A stretch of DNA of 64,000 nucleotides from Prorocentrum cordatum (taxonomy: Eukaryota > Sar > Dinophyceae > Prorocentrales > Prorocentraceae): NCBI GenBank assembly GCA_963575745.1, contig CAUYUJ010015690.1:1-64000 (forward strand), read 5' to 3'. The position numbers were made by a program, and so were the translations under genes. Shown here piece by piece: positions 11,501 to 22,756 of this stretch; within the stretch, counting starts at the first letter, position 1, and the number at the start of each line of letters is the position of its first letter. The notes beneath the pieces were generated by a model. That model saw only the letters and a program-made list of their open reading frames with translations. It had not been told where the DNA came from and did not search any database.

Positions 11501-11905
11501 GTGGACAACTTTCAGGACGTGGAGTGCGGAAGTGGCGGCGACTGTTTCTTCCTCTGCGTTGGTCGAGCTCTTCGCGAAGCTTCGGCCGCCCCCGAGCCCC
11601 TTGCTGCAGGTGGCGGTCAGCCAGGATGTAAAAGTTTAAGCGCAGCTTCGACCCCTTGTCTCAGCGGAGTTGACGAAGCATCCCAAGCAGTACGGGGTCA
11701 CCGTGCAGATGGCCGACGCCATGGCGAAGGCTGGCTGTCTCGCGAGCACGGCCGCGCTCCGAGCCGCGGCCCAGGCGGCCGAGGTGGACATCAACAACGT
11801 CTGGAAGTTCAACGCGACGGACGGTCGCAGGGTGCCACACGCGGGGCCCACGGCGAGAACTCCACAGGGCAAGCGACCGCTGGCGCGGCTGGTGCTCCAG
11901 AATAA
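11501..11905 (+). pseudogene. OTU-like cysteine-protease remnant of the LINE
   Basis: The motif GSGGDCFFLCVGRAL resembles the catalytic Asp/Cys box of OTU proteases. A frame change near 11600-11660 moves the continuation (TKHPKQYGVTVQMADAM) into another frame. OTU identity rests on this short motif only. Confidence 0.35.
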
Positions 11906-12290
11906 AGATTGCAAGTTACTTCAGGTGACTGCGGCGCTGCCGGCGGCGGTGGACACCACATGGCGTGAACGGGCTCTGCCTTGCCCCGACGTCTTCACAG
12001 GAGGAGGTCAACTTAGTGGCTGTGGTAAGTCTGTCGTAAGCGTTTCGATGGAGATGGAAGATGATGCCAGATCGTTCTTGGAAATTCCGAAGTCTCCACG
12101 ATCTTCTCAGAGGTCTACTTCTAAGAGGGCACGCAGTTTCTTGGGCATCTCAGAGGCTGGAGATCCCCCCGCGAAAGCTGCATCTGCTGCCGCGCATGAT
12201 GGCCCAGGAGCTCGCCTCTGCAGCCCTGCGCCAGGTTGCGGATGGAGGCCGACTGCCGACAACCATCCTCGACGACTTCAGCAAACTTGG

Positions 12291-12514
12291 GCGCCCAAGT
12301 TATCCGGGGTAACTCGGGCCCGGGGTAACTCGGGTTCGGATTCCCGAAAAACAAACCCGAGTTATCCCTGACCCGAGAAACCCCCGATGATTCGGGGCTC
12401 TGGACGCCCGAGTTATCCGGGGCAACTCGGGCCCGGGGTACTTCGGGTTTGGATTCCCGAAAAACGAGCCCGAGTTATCCCTGACCCGAGTTGCCCCTGA
12501 TGATTCGGGGCTCT
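12291..12514 (+). repeat. Tandem pair of a 112-114-bp dispersed repeat
   Basis: Each unit runs from GCCCRAGTTATCCGGGG to GATGATTCGGGGCTCTG and carries self-complementary CCCGAGTTATCC and AACTCGGGCCC blocks. It interrupts the LINE. A diverged relative is at 28361-28479 and a fragment at 28715-28745. Confidence 0.85.
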
Positions 12515-14402
12515 GACAAACTCGAGCGCGCTGGCGCCACTGCGTCGGCGAGCCTCCACCTGCCCACGCCCCTCCAGGAACTTCCGGAGGAGGAAACAGG
12601 GTCACTGCTGGGGCTACTGCGCGAGCGGTGCGTCGCATCGCCTGGCAGAAGTACAAGGGGTGGCATAAAAAGATCCCCGCGCGCTTCCAGAGAACGCTCT
12701 GCAAGCCGTCGGAGGAGGCAGGGGCAACTACCTGGCGCTCCACCCAGTCTGTCACTGCATATAATTGATCCCGTTCTGGGGCAGCGAAGCCAGTCCACCG
12801 CCTCAGGGACCGACCCTGCATCAAGAGGATCCAAGGAGGCGTCGCCGTGATCCAGCTGATGGACTTCCTCATCGATCCTAGGTAGCGGAGGGGGAGGAAG
12901 GCGGTCAGGGACGCCATTATGCACAAGCACCGCCATAAGCCCGAGCGCAAGGAGCGGCGCAGCCAAAGAAGGCAGAGCGCATGCAGGACCCCGCCTACAA
13001 GGCCCAGGCCAGGGCACGCGAGCTGATCAGCAGGAGGGAGACCAGGGCGCGCAAGCGTGCAGCGCTGCGACGTGCTGGACTTCCTCTACCAGTTTCACGC
13101 TTGGTCAGGAGGCGCCCTGCAGCGGCGACGCCCTCATCTTGACTAGCTTCCACATGTTTCACTGCTCGACCAGCTCAACATCGCCGAGTACGCCTTTCAC
13201 TTGCTGACGACCCACTGGTTGATGGCGTCGGCTCTCCAGCGACGAAGCCGCGCGACCCTATGGACATCAGCGCCACCGTTGCCACTTTGAGTGCGACTTC
13301 TTTTAACAGGGCGCGTCTCGAGGAGGCGCTTCGCAATGCTTCAGATAGTTCTCTTCTACTATGTCAGGAACTTCGTCAACGGGGGGGGGCGTCCACGATG
13401 GGCACTACAATGTTTTAAGCGATGCGGTTGGCCAGTGGCCTGTTCGCCGCCGCCGCCGCCAACGCGCGCAGCCGCTGTCCGCCAAGGAGGGTGCGCCATT
13501 GCGTGGAAGCCCAACGCGGTCGGGGAGATTTCGCTCATCCGCGACTCCTCCTTCGGCCACAGGGTCGCGGGCACCGAGACGACGAGCTGCATCTACCTGC
13601 CAGTCATGGGCCAGTCACAGAGGACCCAGCATGGTGGGAGCGCTTCTATATGTCGCACAGAATCTTGCAGTTCAGGATTATCCTTCGCATGTCATCGGGG
13701 AAAGCGCGGTGCAATTCTACGGTTTGTCCTGGGTGGGTCATGTGACCAGCGTCGTTTGCAACCGCCACTGCAGGTGCTACTCCGACGAGGTCTCCACAAC
13801 GGGCCGCCCGCCCCCTACTTGCCGAAGCGCCTCGCCGTGAAGATGCCCCCTGGGGCGCCCTTCCATGGCGTGGCCTTCCGCGCGCTGCAGGGGCCGATGT
13901 GCCATCGTTCTCAACGCAAGCTGCGCCGCGCGGCGCTCTACGCGCGGAAAGCCCCCCCCCCGCTCTCCAACGCCGGCTGGATGCACTTCGAGCTGAACTG
14001 GGCGCACGGACGCCTGAACTTGGCGACCCTGTTCTCGGCGGTCATGACCGGGCCCCTCTGACCGCCGAGTGGTAGCACTGGCGCGCGCGCGCCGAGCTGG
14101 CGCTCAGGCTGGCCGTCGAGTGCGACTACGCCTCCGTGGAGCGGCAGGGTGAGCGCGCCACGGGTTCGGCTCCTTCGACGAAGCCGACGTGCCATGGCGC
14201 CCCCCATCGTCTCGCTCAGACAATCGCTCTTCGTCGACTGCTGCGCCTACACCGACAGGTGACGGAGCAGATCAAGCAGGGCCCCACGTTGGCTTTCCAG
14301 AATTAGGCTGGTTCTCTCTTTCAACGTTTCGCGCGTGCTGGCTGGGAGGGGCCCTTTGCCGCGCCGCTCTACGGGGCCCCGGCCCGCGCCGAGGCCCTGG
14401 AC
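12515..14402 (+). pseudogene. LINE interior without a readable frame
   Basis: Between the tandem pair and the RT remnants, short frames on both strands give no continuous protein. I attribute it to decayed LINE sequence from its position only. Confidence 0.3.
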
Positions 14403-16109
14403 TTGCTGAGCGCAGGCATTTCTCAGGAACAACGACGCGCCCTAGATGCGCAGTCTCGCGATTGGCGAAATCGTTTCGCCGGCTGGACCAAGGGCGCCCA
14501 CAAGCTTGCCACCCCGCTCTTCGGGGCGCCCTCGCCGACTGCCCCAGCGGACGCAATGGAGATACACCTAGGGCGGGAACAGCGTGGGCCCCATATCCTG
14601 CCCAACATGACGCCGCTGGCCATTCTACTCGACGGCAACAATGGGCCGCTTATGCGTCCTTCCCTCAGTCGAGGCAGGAGGGGCACCGGCTGCCGAGTTT
14701 TGGGCGGTTTGGCAACATCCTTGCTAAATGTCACGGCGCCCCTGGGCTAAGCGGATGGACGGCCGCGGAGCTCAAGCTTTCACGGCGCCTCTTCCCAGAT
14801 ATGATTTTGCAGCTGCACGAGCTCTGGCGCGACGCCAGCCGCGAGCGCGTCAACGCCCAGGGCGCCCTGGACAAGGACGCGCTGGACATGGCATGTCCGT
14901 GGCGCGATGTGGAAATCCCCCAGAAGTGAATTTGAATTTCGTCCTATTTCAGCGGGCTCGATCTTGGTCAGACCTTGGTCATCGGCCTTGTCTGCTGGGA
15001 TGACGCAGCCTCCACAGAACCAATTTGCAGGGCGGCTGGCGGCGAGCGCCACCCACGCGACCAGCAGCTGGTTACATTCATGCGAAGCCGCCGAGGCAGG
15101 CGCCGAGGTGGACCTCAGCCGCGCGTGCGACAACATTGATCACGCCGTGGAAGCTCAGGCTTGTACATGTTCAGGTGTTCCTCCTGCGGTTGCGTTCACT
15201 GCTGTGGCGGCCTGGGGAGCCCCCAGGAACTGCAGCGTCAACTCGTCTTTGGCGCCACCGGTCTGGCCTTCTCGAAAGCTTCCACAAAAAGACTCGGTGG
15301 CCCCCGCCACCATGATCGCGGCCTTGGTGCCGTGGCAACCGCGAGTGGCTACGCTTTTAAGGACGGCAGGTCCCCCACGTCGTCCTCCTCCCAGGAGTTG
15401 GCCAGGGACTTGGACTACACCCAACGTTTCGACACTGATGTCGGTTTCAAGGAGAATGTGCGTAAGCGTCAGATGTGGGCTCGCTCGAACCAACCCCCAA
15501 CGGCAGTCGAACACCTAGGGATCGCGGCGACACCAGCTGATGCCAGCTGGTGTTTCTACTCCAATCCAGCCGAGAGCAGGCTGGGACAAGCTTCGTACAG
15601 CAATCCGCGTGTTTGGTACAGTTCCAGGAAGTGCTGAAATCCGTGCTCGCCTTGCTGTTGCGTAGATTCGCCCGCTTTGGCTGTGGGCCTGCCCCGGTGG
15701 CGCCGCCTTCGGTTTCGATCGACAGAGCTATGTACAAGTCGATCACCAGATCCACCAACCGCTGGTGGTGTTACGGGCGCTGGTGGGCGCAACATGTACA
15801 TCTACACCCGCGTCTGTCGGAATCCCTGCAGGCTTTCAAAGTCATCTCCCAGGAGCGCCTCGTGTGGTCGACCGTCCTGGGGAACGCGATGATCATGCAT
15901 GCCCAGGTCCTGGGGTTTGTGTTGTTGCCTATGCCGATGGCCGCGGTTGCTGCCTGGAGGTGAATGACACTGACGATCACCGATTGGTCATGGTTATGCA
16001 GGATGTTGTGGATAGCCAAAGAAGTTGTTGGACCCACCGGCCTGGCTACCCACGCCACGAGAAGAAGGTCGAGCACTTGCTGCGCTGCCTGGCGCGGATT
16101 CGCTGCTAG
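14403..16109 (+). pseudogene. Reverse transcriptase, frameshifted and inactive
   Basis: Fragments appear in order but in different frames: DAQSRDWRNRFAGWTKGAHK (about 14440), GAPGLSGWTAAELK (about 14740), RPISAGSILVRPWSSAL (about 14945), EVDLSRACDNIDHAV (about 15102-15146), then FDTDVGFKENVRKRQMW and TAVEHLGIAATP (about 15428-15530). These fit an RT domain with the first catalytic Asp in VDLS. Where a YxDD-type box is expected, 15350-15373 reads YAFKDGRS, so the Asp pair is lost. Frame changes alone would prevent a full product. Confidence 0.65.
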
Positions 16110-16119
16110 GCAAAAGTCA

Positions 16120-16523
16120 ATGACAAACGTTTCGACGCCGAGGGGCTCCTGGACGTGGACGTGGATGCGGAGTCGAACATCGTGCACAAGCGCTTCTACA
16201 AGCGTCCTGGTGAGGACGAGCGCAAGCGGGTGCGGACCTTTCCTGCTGGAGCCGTGCCCTCGGAGACGCGCCGCTGCTCGGGGAGGGTTTGCCGCCAGTG
16301 TGGAGCGGCGTCTCCCTCGTTTCGCCACTACTGGGCCGACTGCCCAGCCGATCATGTCGAGAGTACTGGCATCGCCAGGAGATATGGCTTACCCCTGAAT
16401 TGGTGGTCTACTGCGCCGATGGTTCTCCGTAAGTCGGGGTGGGTCTGCTACTCCGACTCGCAGAGCCCAACTGAACGAGCGACCGAGCTGACTGCCGCCG
16501 TCGAGATGGCGACTGTTGTTTGA
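16120..16523 (+). pseudogene. C-terminal CCHC-type segment of the LINE
   Basis: A frame of about 120 residues contains CRQCGAASPSFRHYWADCP, spacing C-x2-C-x8-H-x4-C, similar to the C-terminal zinc knuckle of many non-LTR elements. It ends at TGA 16521-16523. The segment is intact locally but has no start of its own. Confidence 0.55.
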
Positions 16524-16727
16524 GGCACCGACATGGCTGCAAGGCTACATCCACTGGACCACGAACCTTCTCAAGCGGTTCGTGAGGCTGGAGCGGCCAT
16601 CTTACTCCAGAACTCGGGTACTTCACGATCACCATCTTCTCCGGATCTACATCATGTACTGTGCCGTCTCGATTGGTTCAGGGCGATGGTCACGATGCAT
16701 GGAGATACCCTGATCCTGGAGCATCGG

Positions 16728-16760
16728 CTCAAGAAGAAAAAACAACAACACACAGAAATA
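16728..16760 (+). other. A-rich 3' tail of the LINE
   Basis: AAGAAGAAAAAACAACAACA and following A/C-rich bases lie about 200 bp after the last coding remnant, a typical LINE 3' end. Confidence 0.4.
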
Positions 16761-16929
16761 ACTGAACTTGCCGAGCCTGTTGGCTGGATGCCTTCCTCCT
16801 GAAAGCAACGTCCATGGCCCCTTCTCACCACATCGATACCCGGCTTCCGCTGGTAGCTCACATTCGGGCGCGGTCGATGGCCGTCTCGGCGGCCGCGTGC
16901 GTAGGTGATCCAGCCACTCTTGGCCGTGA

Positions 16930-17520
16930 CCCTTGTCTGGGACGGCCAGAAGTTGTCGGGCAGGGAGTAGCGGGCTGTCCAAGAGCCCCCCAGGACCGCC
17001 AAGAGAACCCCAAGACGTCCCAAGAGGCCACCCAAAAAGCGCCGAAGAGATAGACCAGGATGTTCCGAGAGGCATCCAAAGACCTCTGGCCCTTTTGCTT
17101 ACCCTCCTCCTGCTCCTCCTTCCTCCTCCTCCTCCTCGTCCTCTACCTCCACTTCCTCCTCTTCCTCCTCCTCCTCCTCCGACCATCCAGCAGGCTCTTC
17201 GAGGGCGGCGGTGGCAGGTCGCCGGCGGCGATCCTTGCGCTGGCTGCAGAGGTGGCTGATGATGCAGTCGCAGGCCACGCAGATCTGCACGTGAAGGGCG
17301 CCTCGCCACGCCCAGCCCGCATTGGAAAGGACGCGGGGGGAAGGACGAGGATCTGCAGCAGGAGGGGAGTGCAGAGGAGAGGGAGGAGGAGGAGGAGGAG
17401 GAGGAGGAGGATGAGGAGGAGGAGGAGGAGGAGGAGGAGGAGGAGGAGGAGGAGGAGGGGGAGGAGGAGGAGGAGGAGGAGGAGGAGGAGGAGGAGGAGG
17501 AGGAGGAGGAGGAGGACGAC
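16930..17520. repeat. Low-complexity block: CCAAGAG minisatellite, CTC and GGA runs
   Basis: CCCCAAGACGTCCCAAGAGG-type repeats (16975-17080) resemble the larger array at 36440-37110. CTC repeats follow (17100-17180) and a long GGA run (17370-17515). Confidence 0.85.
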
Positions 17521-18705
17521 GACGTGGATGGGGGAGGGATGAGGGTGATGAGAGGGGGACCTCAGGAAGGGGAGGAAAGTGAAGATGAGGAAGGGGAGAA
17601 TGAGAACGACCACGACGAGGAGGGGGGGGACCAGGACATATGGCAGAAAGCAGGAAGGCAGGAGGAAAAGATGGACGGCTAAGAAGAGAAAGAAGCGGGA
17701 GTGGGAGTGGGAGTCGAATAAGATAAGACCGCACCCCCGAAGAGGTCATAAGGTGAACGCACAAAACACAGGGCATTGAATCAGGCTACGCCATCGAACT
17801 CATCGCCTCTTTAGCCTTGATTCTGGCTACTCGGGCTGCCATCCTCTGCTCGTGCTGGGGGGTTTGTAGGACACTGCTAGAACTGCGGGTGGTGGTTGTG
17901 GTGACACCGGCATTCGAACGAACACAGGCCATGGTGGCACTCAGCCGAGAAATAGGTAAACTTTATCAATCAGTTCTCTCATCCTGGGTCTCGGCCCTGC
18001 AACCCACCTGTATTTTATTAAATATATTGGGCTTTTGGCAACACTTGTCAAGATTACAGGTCCTCCCTTGTGACCTCCCCCGCAATTGAGACAAAAGAAC
18101 TCTTGCTCTTTTACCTCAATCGCCCCCGAGGAACCGACAGGGTCATCTTAGGTCTCACTAGCCCGCTTCAGAGCCTGGCCCGACGCGGCGTCGAGGGCAT
18201 GACCGTTTCGGATCAGTGGACGATTTTCCGACTCACAAGCAATCAGACAGCTAGCACATTGCATCCCGAACTCTGTGCGATTCCACAGGTGCCAGATCTT
18301 CTTTCGGCGGGGCTGAATTCGAGATTTGATGCGAGTTCGCTGCCACCGCCCCTCACTCTTAAAAACGGCAGCGCCTCACACGCACCACGACCAGAACCGG
18401 CTGCACGAGCCTGCGGAAATCTTATCGCCGACAACAATGCGGGGTCCACTGCGGGATGCATCGAGAGAGAGAGGGAGAGATAAAAAAGATAGCTTCGCAC
18501 GAGTATCTACAGCTTTGTTGGCCTGCCCATGGCAATACCCATCGCCTCGCAGCTGGTCCAGCTTGTCAACGCTACTGCGAGCTTCTGCGTAAAAAGGCCA
18601 GTAGACACTGGGCACTCCAAGCACAAACGCAAACTTACGAGCCCTTTGCACATGTCTTGTCCGGGAGCAACTGCCGAAACGGGTGTCGTTCGAAATACTT
18701 GAAGG
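17521..18705. other. Unassigned stretch of lower GC
   Basis: Frames at 17817-18089 and 18070-18483 are of ordinary composition, but I recognise no domain. A GA run occurs near 18463-18480. It may hold decayed transposon coding sequence. Confidence 0.4.
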
Positions 18706-18862
18706 GGCCCCAGGACACACAAATAAATACACACAAATAAAAATACGCCCCATACTTTCCCATATTTTCTGGGTTTCTGTCTTCCCCCCCACTTCCCATA
18801 TTTTCCCATATTTTCCAGGGAAATCGAGGATTAATTGTGTCTGTGTGTTTTTTTCCTCTTGG
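18706..18862 (+). repeat. AT-rich dispersed repeat, copy 1
   Basis: Begins GGGGCCCCAGGACACACAAA, contains two CCCATATTTTC blocks around CTGGGTTTCTGTCTTCCCCC, and ends TTAATTGTGTCTGTGTGTTT. Full copies are at 19014, 29566, 32991 and 37856. Its low GC stands out. The ends are imperfectly complementary, so it may be a TIR element. Confidence 0.85.
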
Positions 18863-19013
18863 GAAATACTGGATGACACTCGAAATGCCAAACCTGGCCT
18901 TCGACGGCCGATCGGCGATCTGCCCGGGCAGACTTTGGCGCACAGTGCTCGGCCGAGGCAGGCGCTTTTGGGCAGGGGCCCCAAGACCGCCTCTCGCACG
19001 ACGGCAGCTAATA

Positions 19014-19172
19014 AAGGGGCCCCAGAACACACAAATAAATACACACAAATAAACATATTCCCAATATTTTCCTGTATTTTCTGGGTTTTTGTCATCCCCC
19101 CCACTTCCCATATTTTCGCATATTTTCTTGGGGATCGAGGATTGATTGTGTCTGTGTGTTTTTTCCCCTCCT
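19014..19172 (+). repeat. AT-rich dispersed repeat, copy 2
   Basis: Same order of blocks as the copy at 18706, only about 150 bp after it and in the same orientation. Confidence 0.85.
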
Positions 19173-20062
19173 GAACAATGCTCGGCTGAGGCAGGAGCTT
19201 GGGGCAGGGGCCCCAAGACCGCCCCTCGCACGACGGCAGCTGAACGATTCGACTCGGGCTGCAAAAAAAAGCAGCGGCCGCAACGGCGAAAAAGGGTCTG
19301 CTCGGCGCGAGGCCTGTCCGCCGCCGGCTCGAGGCACTCGGCTCCCGCAGTGCGGAATGGCAGTTCCTCGGGCTCGAGGTCCAGCCTCTCCCCCCCCATC
19401 AGACACGCGGCAACCTGCGCTCGTGCACGGCAGCTGGAGATCTGAATACAGACACGAGAGAAGTCCGCGCGCGAAAATGGACTCTGAGCTCCCAGCGGTC
19501 GCTTGAAGGATGGGAGTCGGCGGAGCGAGAGCATCGCGAGCAGCCTTCGCATCTGGCCTCGCGCAAGTCCACCGGCGGCGACAACGGGCATCCCTTTGCC
19601 CGCACTCGCACACCGGTCACGAGACACCCAGCGTCCTGCGCTCGAGCTTCGGGCCACTTGGCATCGCAAGCCGAGCGCCGGCGTCAGGGAGCGAAGCCCT
19701 TGCGGATTTCAATCCCATGACTGTTAGAGAATAAGACCAACAGACGGCCTCGGCAATGGTCAATCCTGGTCGAAACCCTCTCACCCGAGGCGATGCATGA
19801 GGCGGCAAAGCTCCGCGCGCATCGCCGCCCTGCTCGGCGGCGCCCTGAGCTCTGCTGTCGGGCGCAGACAGCAAGCGGTGCTGGGCGCCGCGGAGCACCG
19901 AGGGGTCGGGCGGATCTCGCCACCCTGCGCGCCATGGCGCGGCCTCTTCGTCGGGAACACTTCTGCCATATGACGCTGAGCTTACCAATGTTGTCCTGGA
20001 ACGCGTCGAAGTCATTTGCAGCATGTAGCATTCGATGTTGCTCTTCATCAAGCTCTGCAAAG
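19173..20062. other. Unassigned stretch
   Basis: A minus-strand frame contains LGQKDLLKIYVTLQSLMKSN (about 20040-20100) and might continue the minus-strand coding sequence at 20063-20848 after a frame change. Nothing else is recognised. Confidence 0.35.
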
Positions 20063-20848
20063 TCACGTATATCTTGAGCAGATCCTTCTGCCCCAGGTCG
20101 GCGGCGCCTTCACACATGGGCTCATCGTTTTAGCATCACCAGCAGCACCGCCAGAAGCAGCAGCAGGCTTCCCTTTGACGCGCATCGACGACAACATCCC
20201 CTGCCAGGCCACACTACCGAGGAAGTCGTGCAACCCTGCATAATTGGCCTCGAACTCCTCCAAGCTGTCGAACTCGACAGTGGGCGCCTGGCCTCGGCTG
20301 CCTCGGTCTCCTGTTTGCTGATGCTCCGTACGCGCCATGGACAACTCGTGAGAAGCACGCCGATGGGCAGACGTGGGATTGCAGAGGCCTTCAAGAATGT
20401 CACGCAGCTGGGCCACCTTGTCTTTGAGAGGTTGTCGCAGATCTTCGAAATCTTCCCCAGCAGGGACTTTCTGAAGCGATTCAGAGTCGGAGGCTTGCAA
20501 AGGTACGTTCGCCTTTTCACCTTCACCGATTTCAGGGTCGAGCGCAGCCTTGCTGGCATTGAGCTCAGCAGCGTCCTTCGCCCAGGGTGCCTCCGACGGC
20601 GCCTTGGCAGGTGCCATGCCACTCTGGCTCCCAGAAAGCTCTCCACGACCAAGTGCCTGCACAAGGTCATTGAGTTGATTATGCATGGCAGTGGGGGCAG
20701 CACTCGATGGCGACCAACCACCTGAGCCACCTTGGCCCCCTCCTCTGCCACCACGTTTCTTTCCAGCAGAAGCAATGTCGGCCAAGTATTTTAGGGGGAA
20801 AACAACCCTACCTCGCTTTTGACCACCCTCGCTTCCAAGAGATACCAA
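20063..20848 (-). CDS. Hypothetical protein, possibly ORF1 of a LINE
   Basis: A 261-residue frame of gene-like composition. It has a Gly-rich KKRGGRGGGQGG stretch near residue 35, an Ala-rich linker, a helical acidic segment GEDFEDLRQPLKDKVAQLRD near residue 125, and a Ser/Gly/Ala-rich end. Its start lies inside a dispersed repeat (20776-20960), so that repeat may be a shared 5' region. A frame change near the C-terminus leads to further readable sequence. No known domain; the ORF1 suggestion is by resemblance to the LINE segment at 9.9 kb. Confidence 0.4.
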   Translation of the reverse strand: MVSLGSEGGQKRGRVVFPLKYLADIASAGKKRGGRGGGQGGSGGWSPSSAAPTAMHNQLNDLVQALGRGELSGSQSGMAPAKAPSEAPWAKDAAELNASKAALDPEIGEGEKANVPLQASDSESLQKVPAGEDFEDLRQPLKDKVAQLRDILEGLCNPTSAHRRASHELSMARTEHQQTGDRGSRGQAPTVEFDSLEEFEANYAGLHDFLGSVAWQGMLSSMRVKGKPAAASGGAAGDAKTMSPCVKAPPTWGRRICSRYT

Positions 20849-20960
20849 ACGATGCCAAACTGCAGCCTGTACTGGTCAGGCCGCTTGACGAGGAGGCGCG
20901 TGGTATGGCTTGGTTTTGCCTGGAAGCGAAAGCGGGGTAGGTAACTCACGCTCTGATGTT
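20776..20960 (-). repeat. Dispersed repeat H, copy 1
   Basis: About 92 percent identical by eye to 33915-34085 in opposite orientation. Both copies read LPRFRFQAKPSHTTRLLVKR in one frame and MVSLGSEGGQ in another, and both contain a CGCTTTCGCTTCCAG splice-acceptor-like site. Confidence 0.75.
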
Positions 20961-21386
20961 TGTTGTTTACCTCTCCAACGCACGATGCCTGATGGGGGCC
21001 GCCGCGGGAGTGCCGCAACGGCAGCGGAGCCTGCCGGCCCCGCTGCGAGTCGCTCGGCACTGGCACTCCCAAACCTAGGGCTCCCAACTTCGCGCTTCGC
21101 GCTGCGCGAAGCGCGAAGCGCGAATAACTTCGCGCTCTCGCGCCGCCCTCCCAAAGGGAGAAAAGGAGGACGAGGAGGAGGGGGAGAAGGAACGAGGACC
21201 GCGAAGCGCGAAGCGCGAATAACTTCGCGCCCTCGAGGGAGCCCTTGCAAACGCCCGCTCAAGCTTGCGGGGCCAGGGTGCTGTGACGCCCGGGCAGGCT
21301 GGCGCAGCGGTGCGATGCAACCCCTTGGGCCTAGCAGCGGACCAGCGGCATCCACTCGGTTCCTTCGAGGCCCTGGCATCTGGCAT
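20876..21386 (-). pseudogene. Spliced-leader-tagged retrocopy, unknown product
   Basis: On the minus strand an ATG (complement of 21384-21386) directly follows a relict spliced leader (21387-21407). The frame starts MPDARASKEPSGC and reaches a family-D element after about 46 codons. The element (173 bp plus a 5-bp duplication) shifts the frame. If that length is discounted, the same frame continues on the far side (GSASAERLAAGPAG) to a stop at 20876. The product has no domain I know. Confidence 0.6.
21075..21247 (+). mobile_element. Short TIR element, family D, copy 1
   Basis: A 173-bp element with ends CTAGGGCTCCC and, reversed, CAAGGGCTCCC. Target duplication CAAAC lies at 21070-21074 and 21248-21252. 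Inside are repeated palindromic blocks such as TTCGCGCTTCGCGC followed by its complement. It differs at one base from the copy at 32243-32415. It has landed in the retrocopy on the opposite strand. Confidence 0.92.
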
Positions 21387-21407
21387 CTTGAGCCAAAACG
21401 GCTGCGC
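21387..21407 (-). other. Relict dinoflagellate spliced-leader sequence
   Basis: The minus strand matches the 21 3'-terminal bases of the conserved dinoflagellate spliced leader at 18 positions, including all of the last twelve (TTTTGGCTCAAG), and is followed at once by ATG. Such relicts mark genes that came from reverse-transcribed trans-spliced mRNA. Confidence 0.75.
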
Positions 21408-21559
21408 GAGAGGGGGAGTCGGAGAGGGGGTCGGAGCGGAAGGGGGGGCGGACATCAAGGGCGACGCGCTTCGAGCAAGACGGGCTACGCCTTCTTCGCC
21501 ACTGAATGCTCTGCCAAAGCCCATGCCAACCGTTGATCCACAAATATAGCACAGCGTTT

Positions 21560-22099
21560 CGTGAACTGTTATTTTCTGCGTTTTGACATTGGGCAGAGGG
21601 GGGGGGAGGGGGAGATCTGGCTCCAGACCTCTGTTGAATGCGACTGTTTGCAACAGCGCGTCCTCTGGAGGAGACTCCACCTGCCTGAAGAAGGCTCCAA
21701 AAACAGCCAAGATCTACTCCACGAGGGGGGAGAGGGGGGTGCGACGGCCCGCGCCGATCGGCAAAACAATGAATAAAAAAACGACTACTTCTTTGTCTTG
21801 TGTATCGGGCACGGCTCTTCTGGATCGAGATCGCAAGGGCTGCAACCGCATGCAAATTCCAAACTCACTGGAGCTGCATGCCCTCCGCCCCTCCGCCACC
21901 CCTCTGCACCCTCCCCTCCCGCCCTCACGCCCAGCGCCTCCATCGGGCATCTCCCTGCCCCTCCCGCTCGTAAATGTCCCCCCCTTTCCGCCACTCCGCC
22001 CAGGCGCGAGCCCCTGCTACATCTCACGCGTCTGCTCCAGCTGCTCCTGCTGCTGCTCTTCTCCTCCTCCTCATCGCTGGTCTCCTCCGCCCGATGATA
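21560..22099. other. Intergenic stretch, nothing recognised
   Basis: C-rich and proline-coding frames without motifs. Confidence 0.4.
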
Positions 22100-22262
22100 G
22101 AGGGAAAAGAACTATGCACATGCACCGATTCTGGCCAGGCCCATCCTGAGCCCAGGATCGGTGCATACGCCCTCCTACCTTGGCCAGGAAGGCATATGCA
22201 CCGATCCTGGGTCAAAAATGGGCCTTGCCAGGATCGGTGCATGTGCATAGTTCTCTTCGCCC
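22100..22262 (+). mobile_element. Short TIR element, family C, copy 1
   Basis: Inverted ends share GAACTATGCACATGCACCGA; inside, GGATCGGTGCATACGCC faces GGCATATGCACCGATCC. Flanking bases CGATGA occur on both sides (about 22093 and 22263), consistent with a 5-6-bp target duplication. A second copy is at 40522-40684. Confidence 0.85.
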
Positions 22263-22454
22263 GACGATGAGCTGCCCCATCGACGCGGCCACTCTCCGCC
22301 CACCTCATATTCTCAGGCATGCCGCGGGAGCGGAGGCGCGCAGCGTCCATCGGCCGATGTCGATCGGCCCCGCTCCCGGCGCCTGCGCGAGACCAGGGCG
22401 CAGTTGAGCAGCAAGAGCGAGGAACGGACGCAGTCCGCGTACCGTCGGGGCGTT

Positions 22455-22640
22455 GACCCAAAGAACCCTAAATAAGGAACGGGGCCCCTTATTTTCCATA
22501 AGTCGAGCTCCGATGTCGCATCGAAAACCTGAGGCAACTCCAGGGCGAGCTGCGACACAATGAAGGAACACGGAGCCCCTCCCCAGCGAAAAGGGTTCCC
22601 CCTCTTCAGGGCCCCGACGGTAGCCCCCGCTCTGCGCCCG
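22455..22640 (+). repeat. Dispersed repeat N, copy 1 (uninterrupted)
   Basis: Starts GGCGTTGACCCAAAGAACCC and ends near CCCCGACGGTAGC. It includes GGAACACGGAGC and GCGAAAAGGGTTC. The second copy lies about 120 bp on and is split by a family-F element. Confidence 0.85.
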
Positions 22641-22756
22641 CCCTCCCCCCCCCCCTCCACCCCCCGGCCGTCGAGGTAGGTGTAGTTCCCAACCGTGAGA
22701 GCCTGAGCGCGGCGCTCTGGGCGGCGCTGGGCCGAATTGGGCCCCGCCCAAGGGCA

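Larger units (their letters stand above)
9960..16760 (+). mobile_element. Degenerate non-LTR (LINE-type) retrotransposon
   Basis: On one strand and in order: a Gln-rich helical segment (9879-10367), further coding remnants (10474-11500), a possible cysteine-protease motif (11521-11590), reverse-transcriptase blocks (about 14430-15960), a CCHC-type knuckle (16293-16345) and an A-rich 3' end (16728-16760). The frame changes repeatedly and the catalytic box is altered, so the element is dead. No LTRs were seen. The assignment rests on motif order recalled from dinoflagellate LINEs. Boundaries are approximate. Confidence 0.7.

Noticed and set aside
16720-16732. CATCGGCTCAAG near the LINE 3' end as a leader relict
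   Set aside because: Only eight 3' bases match and no reading frame follows.
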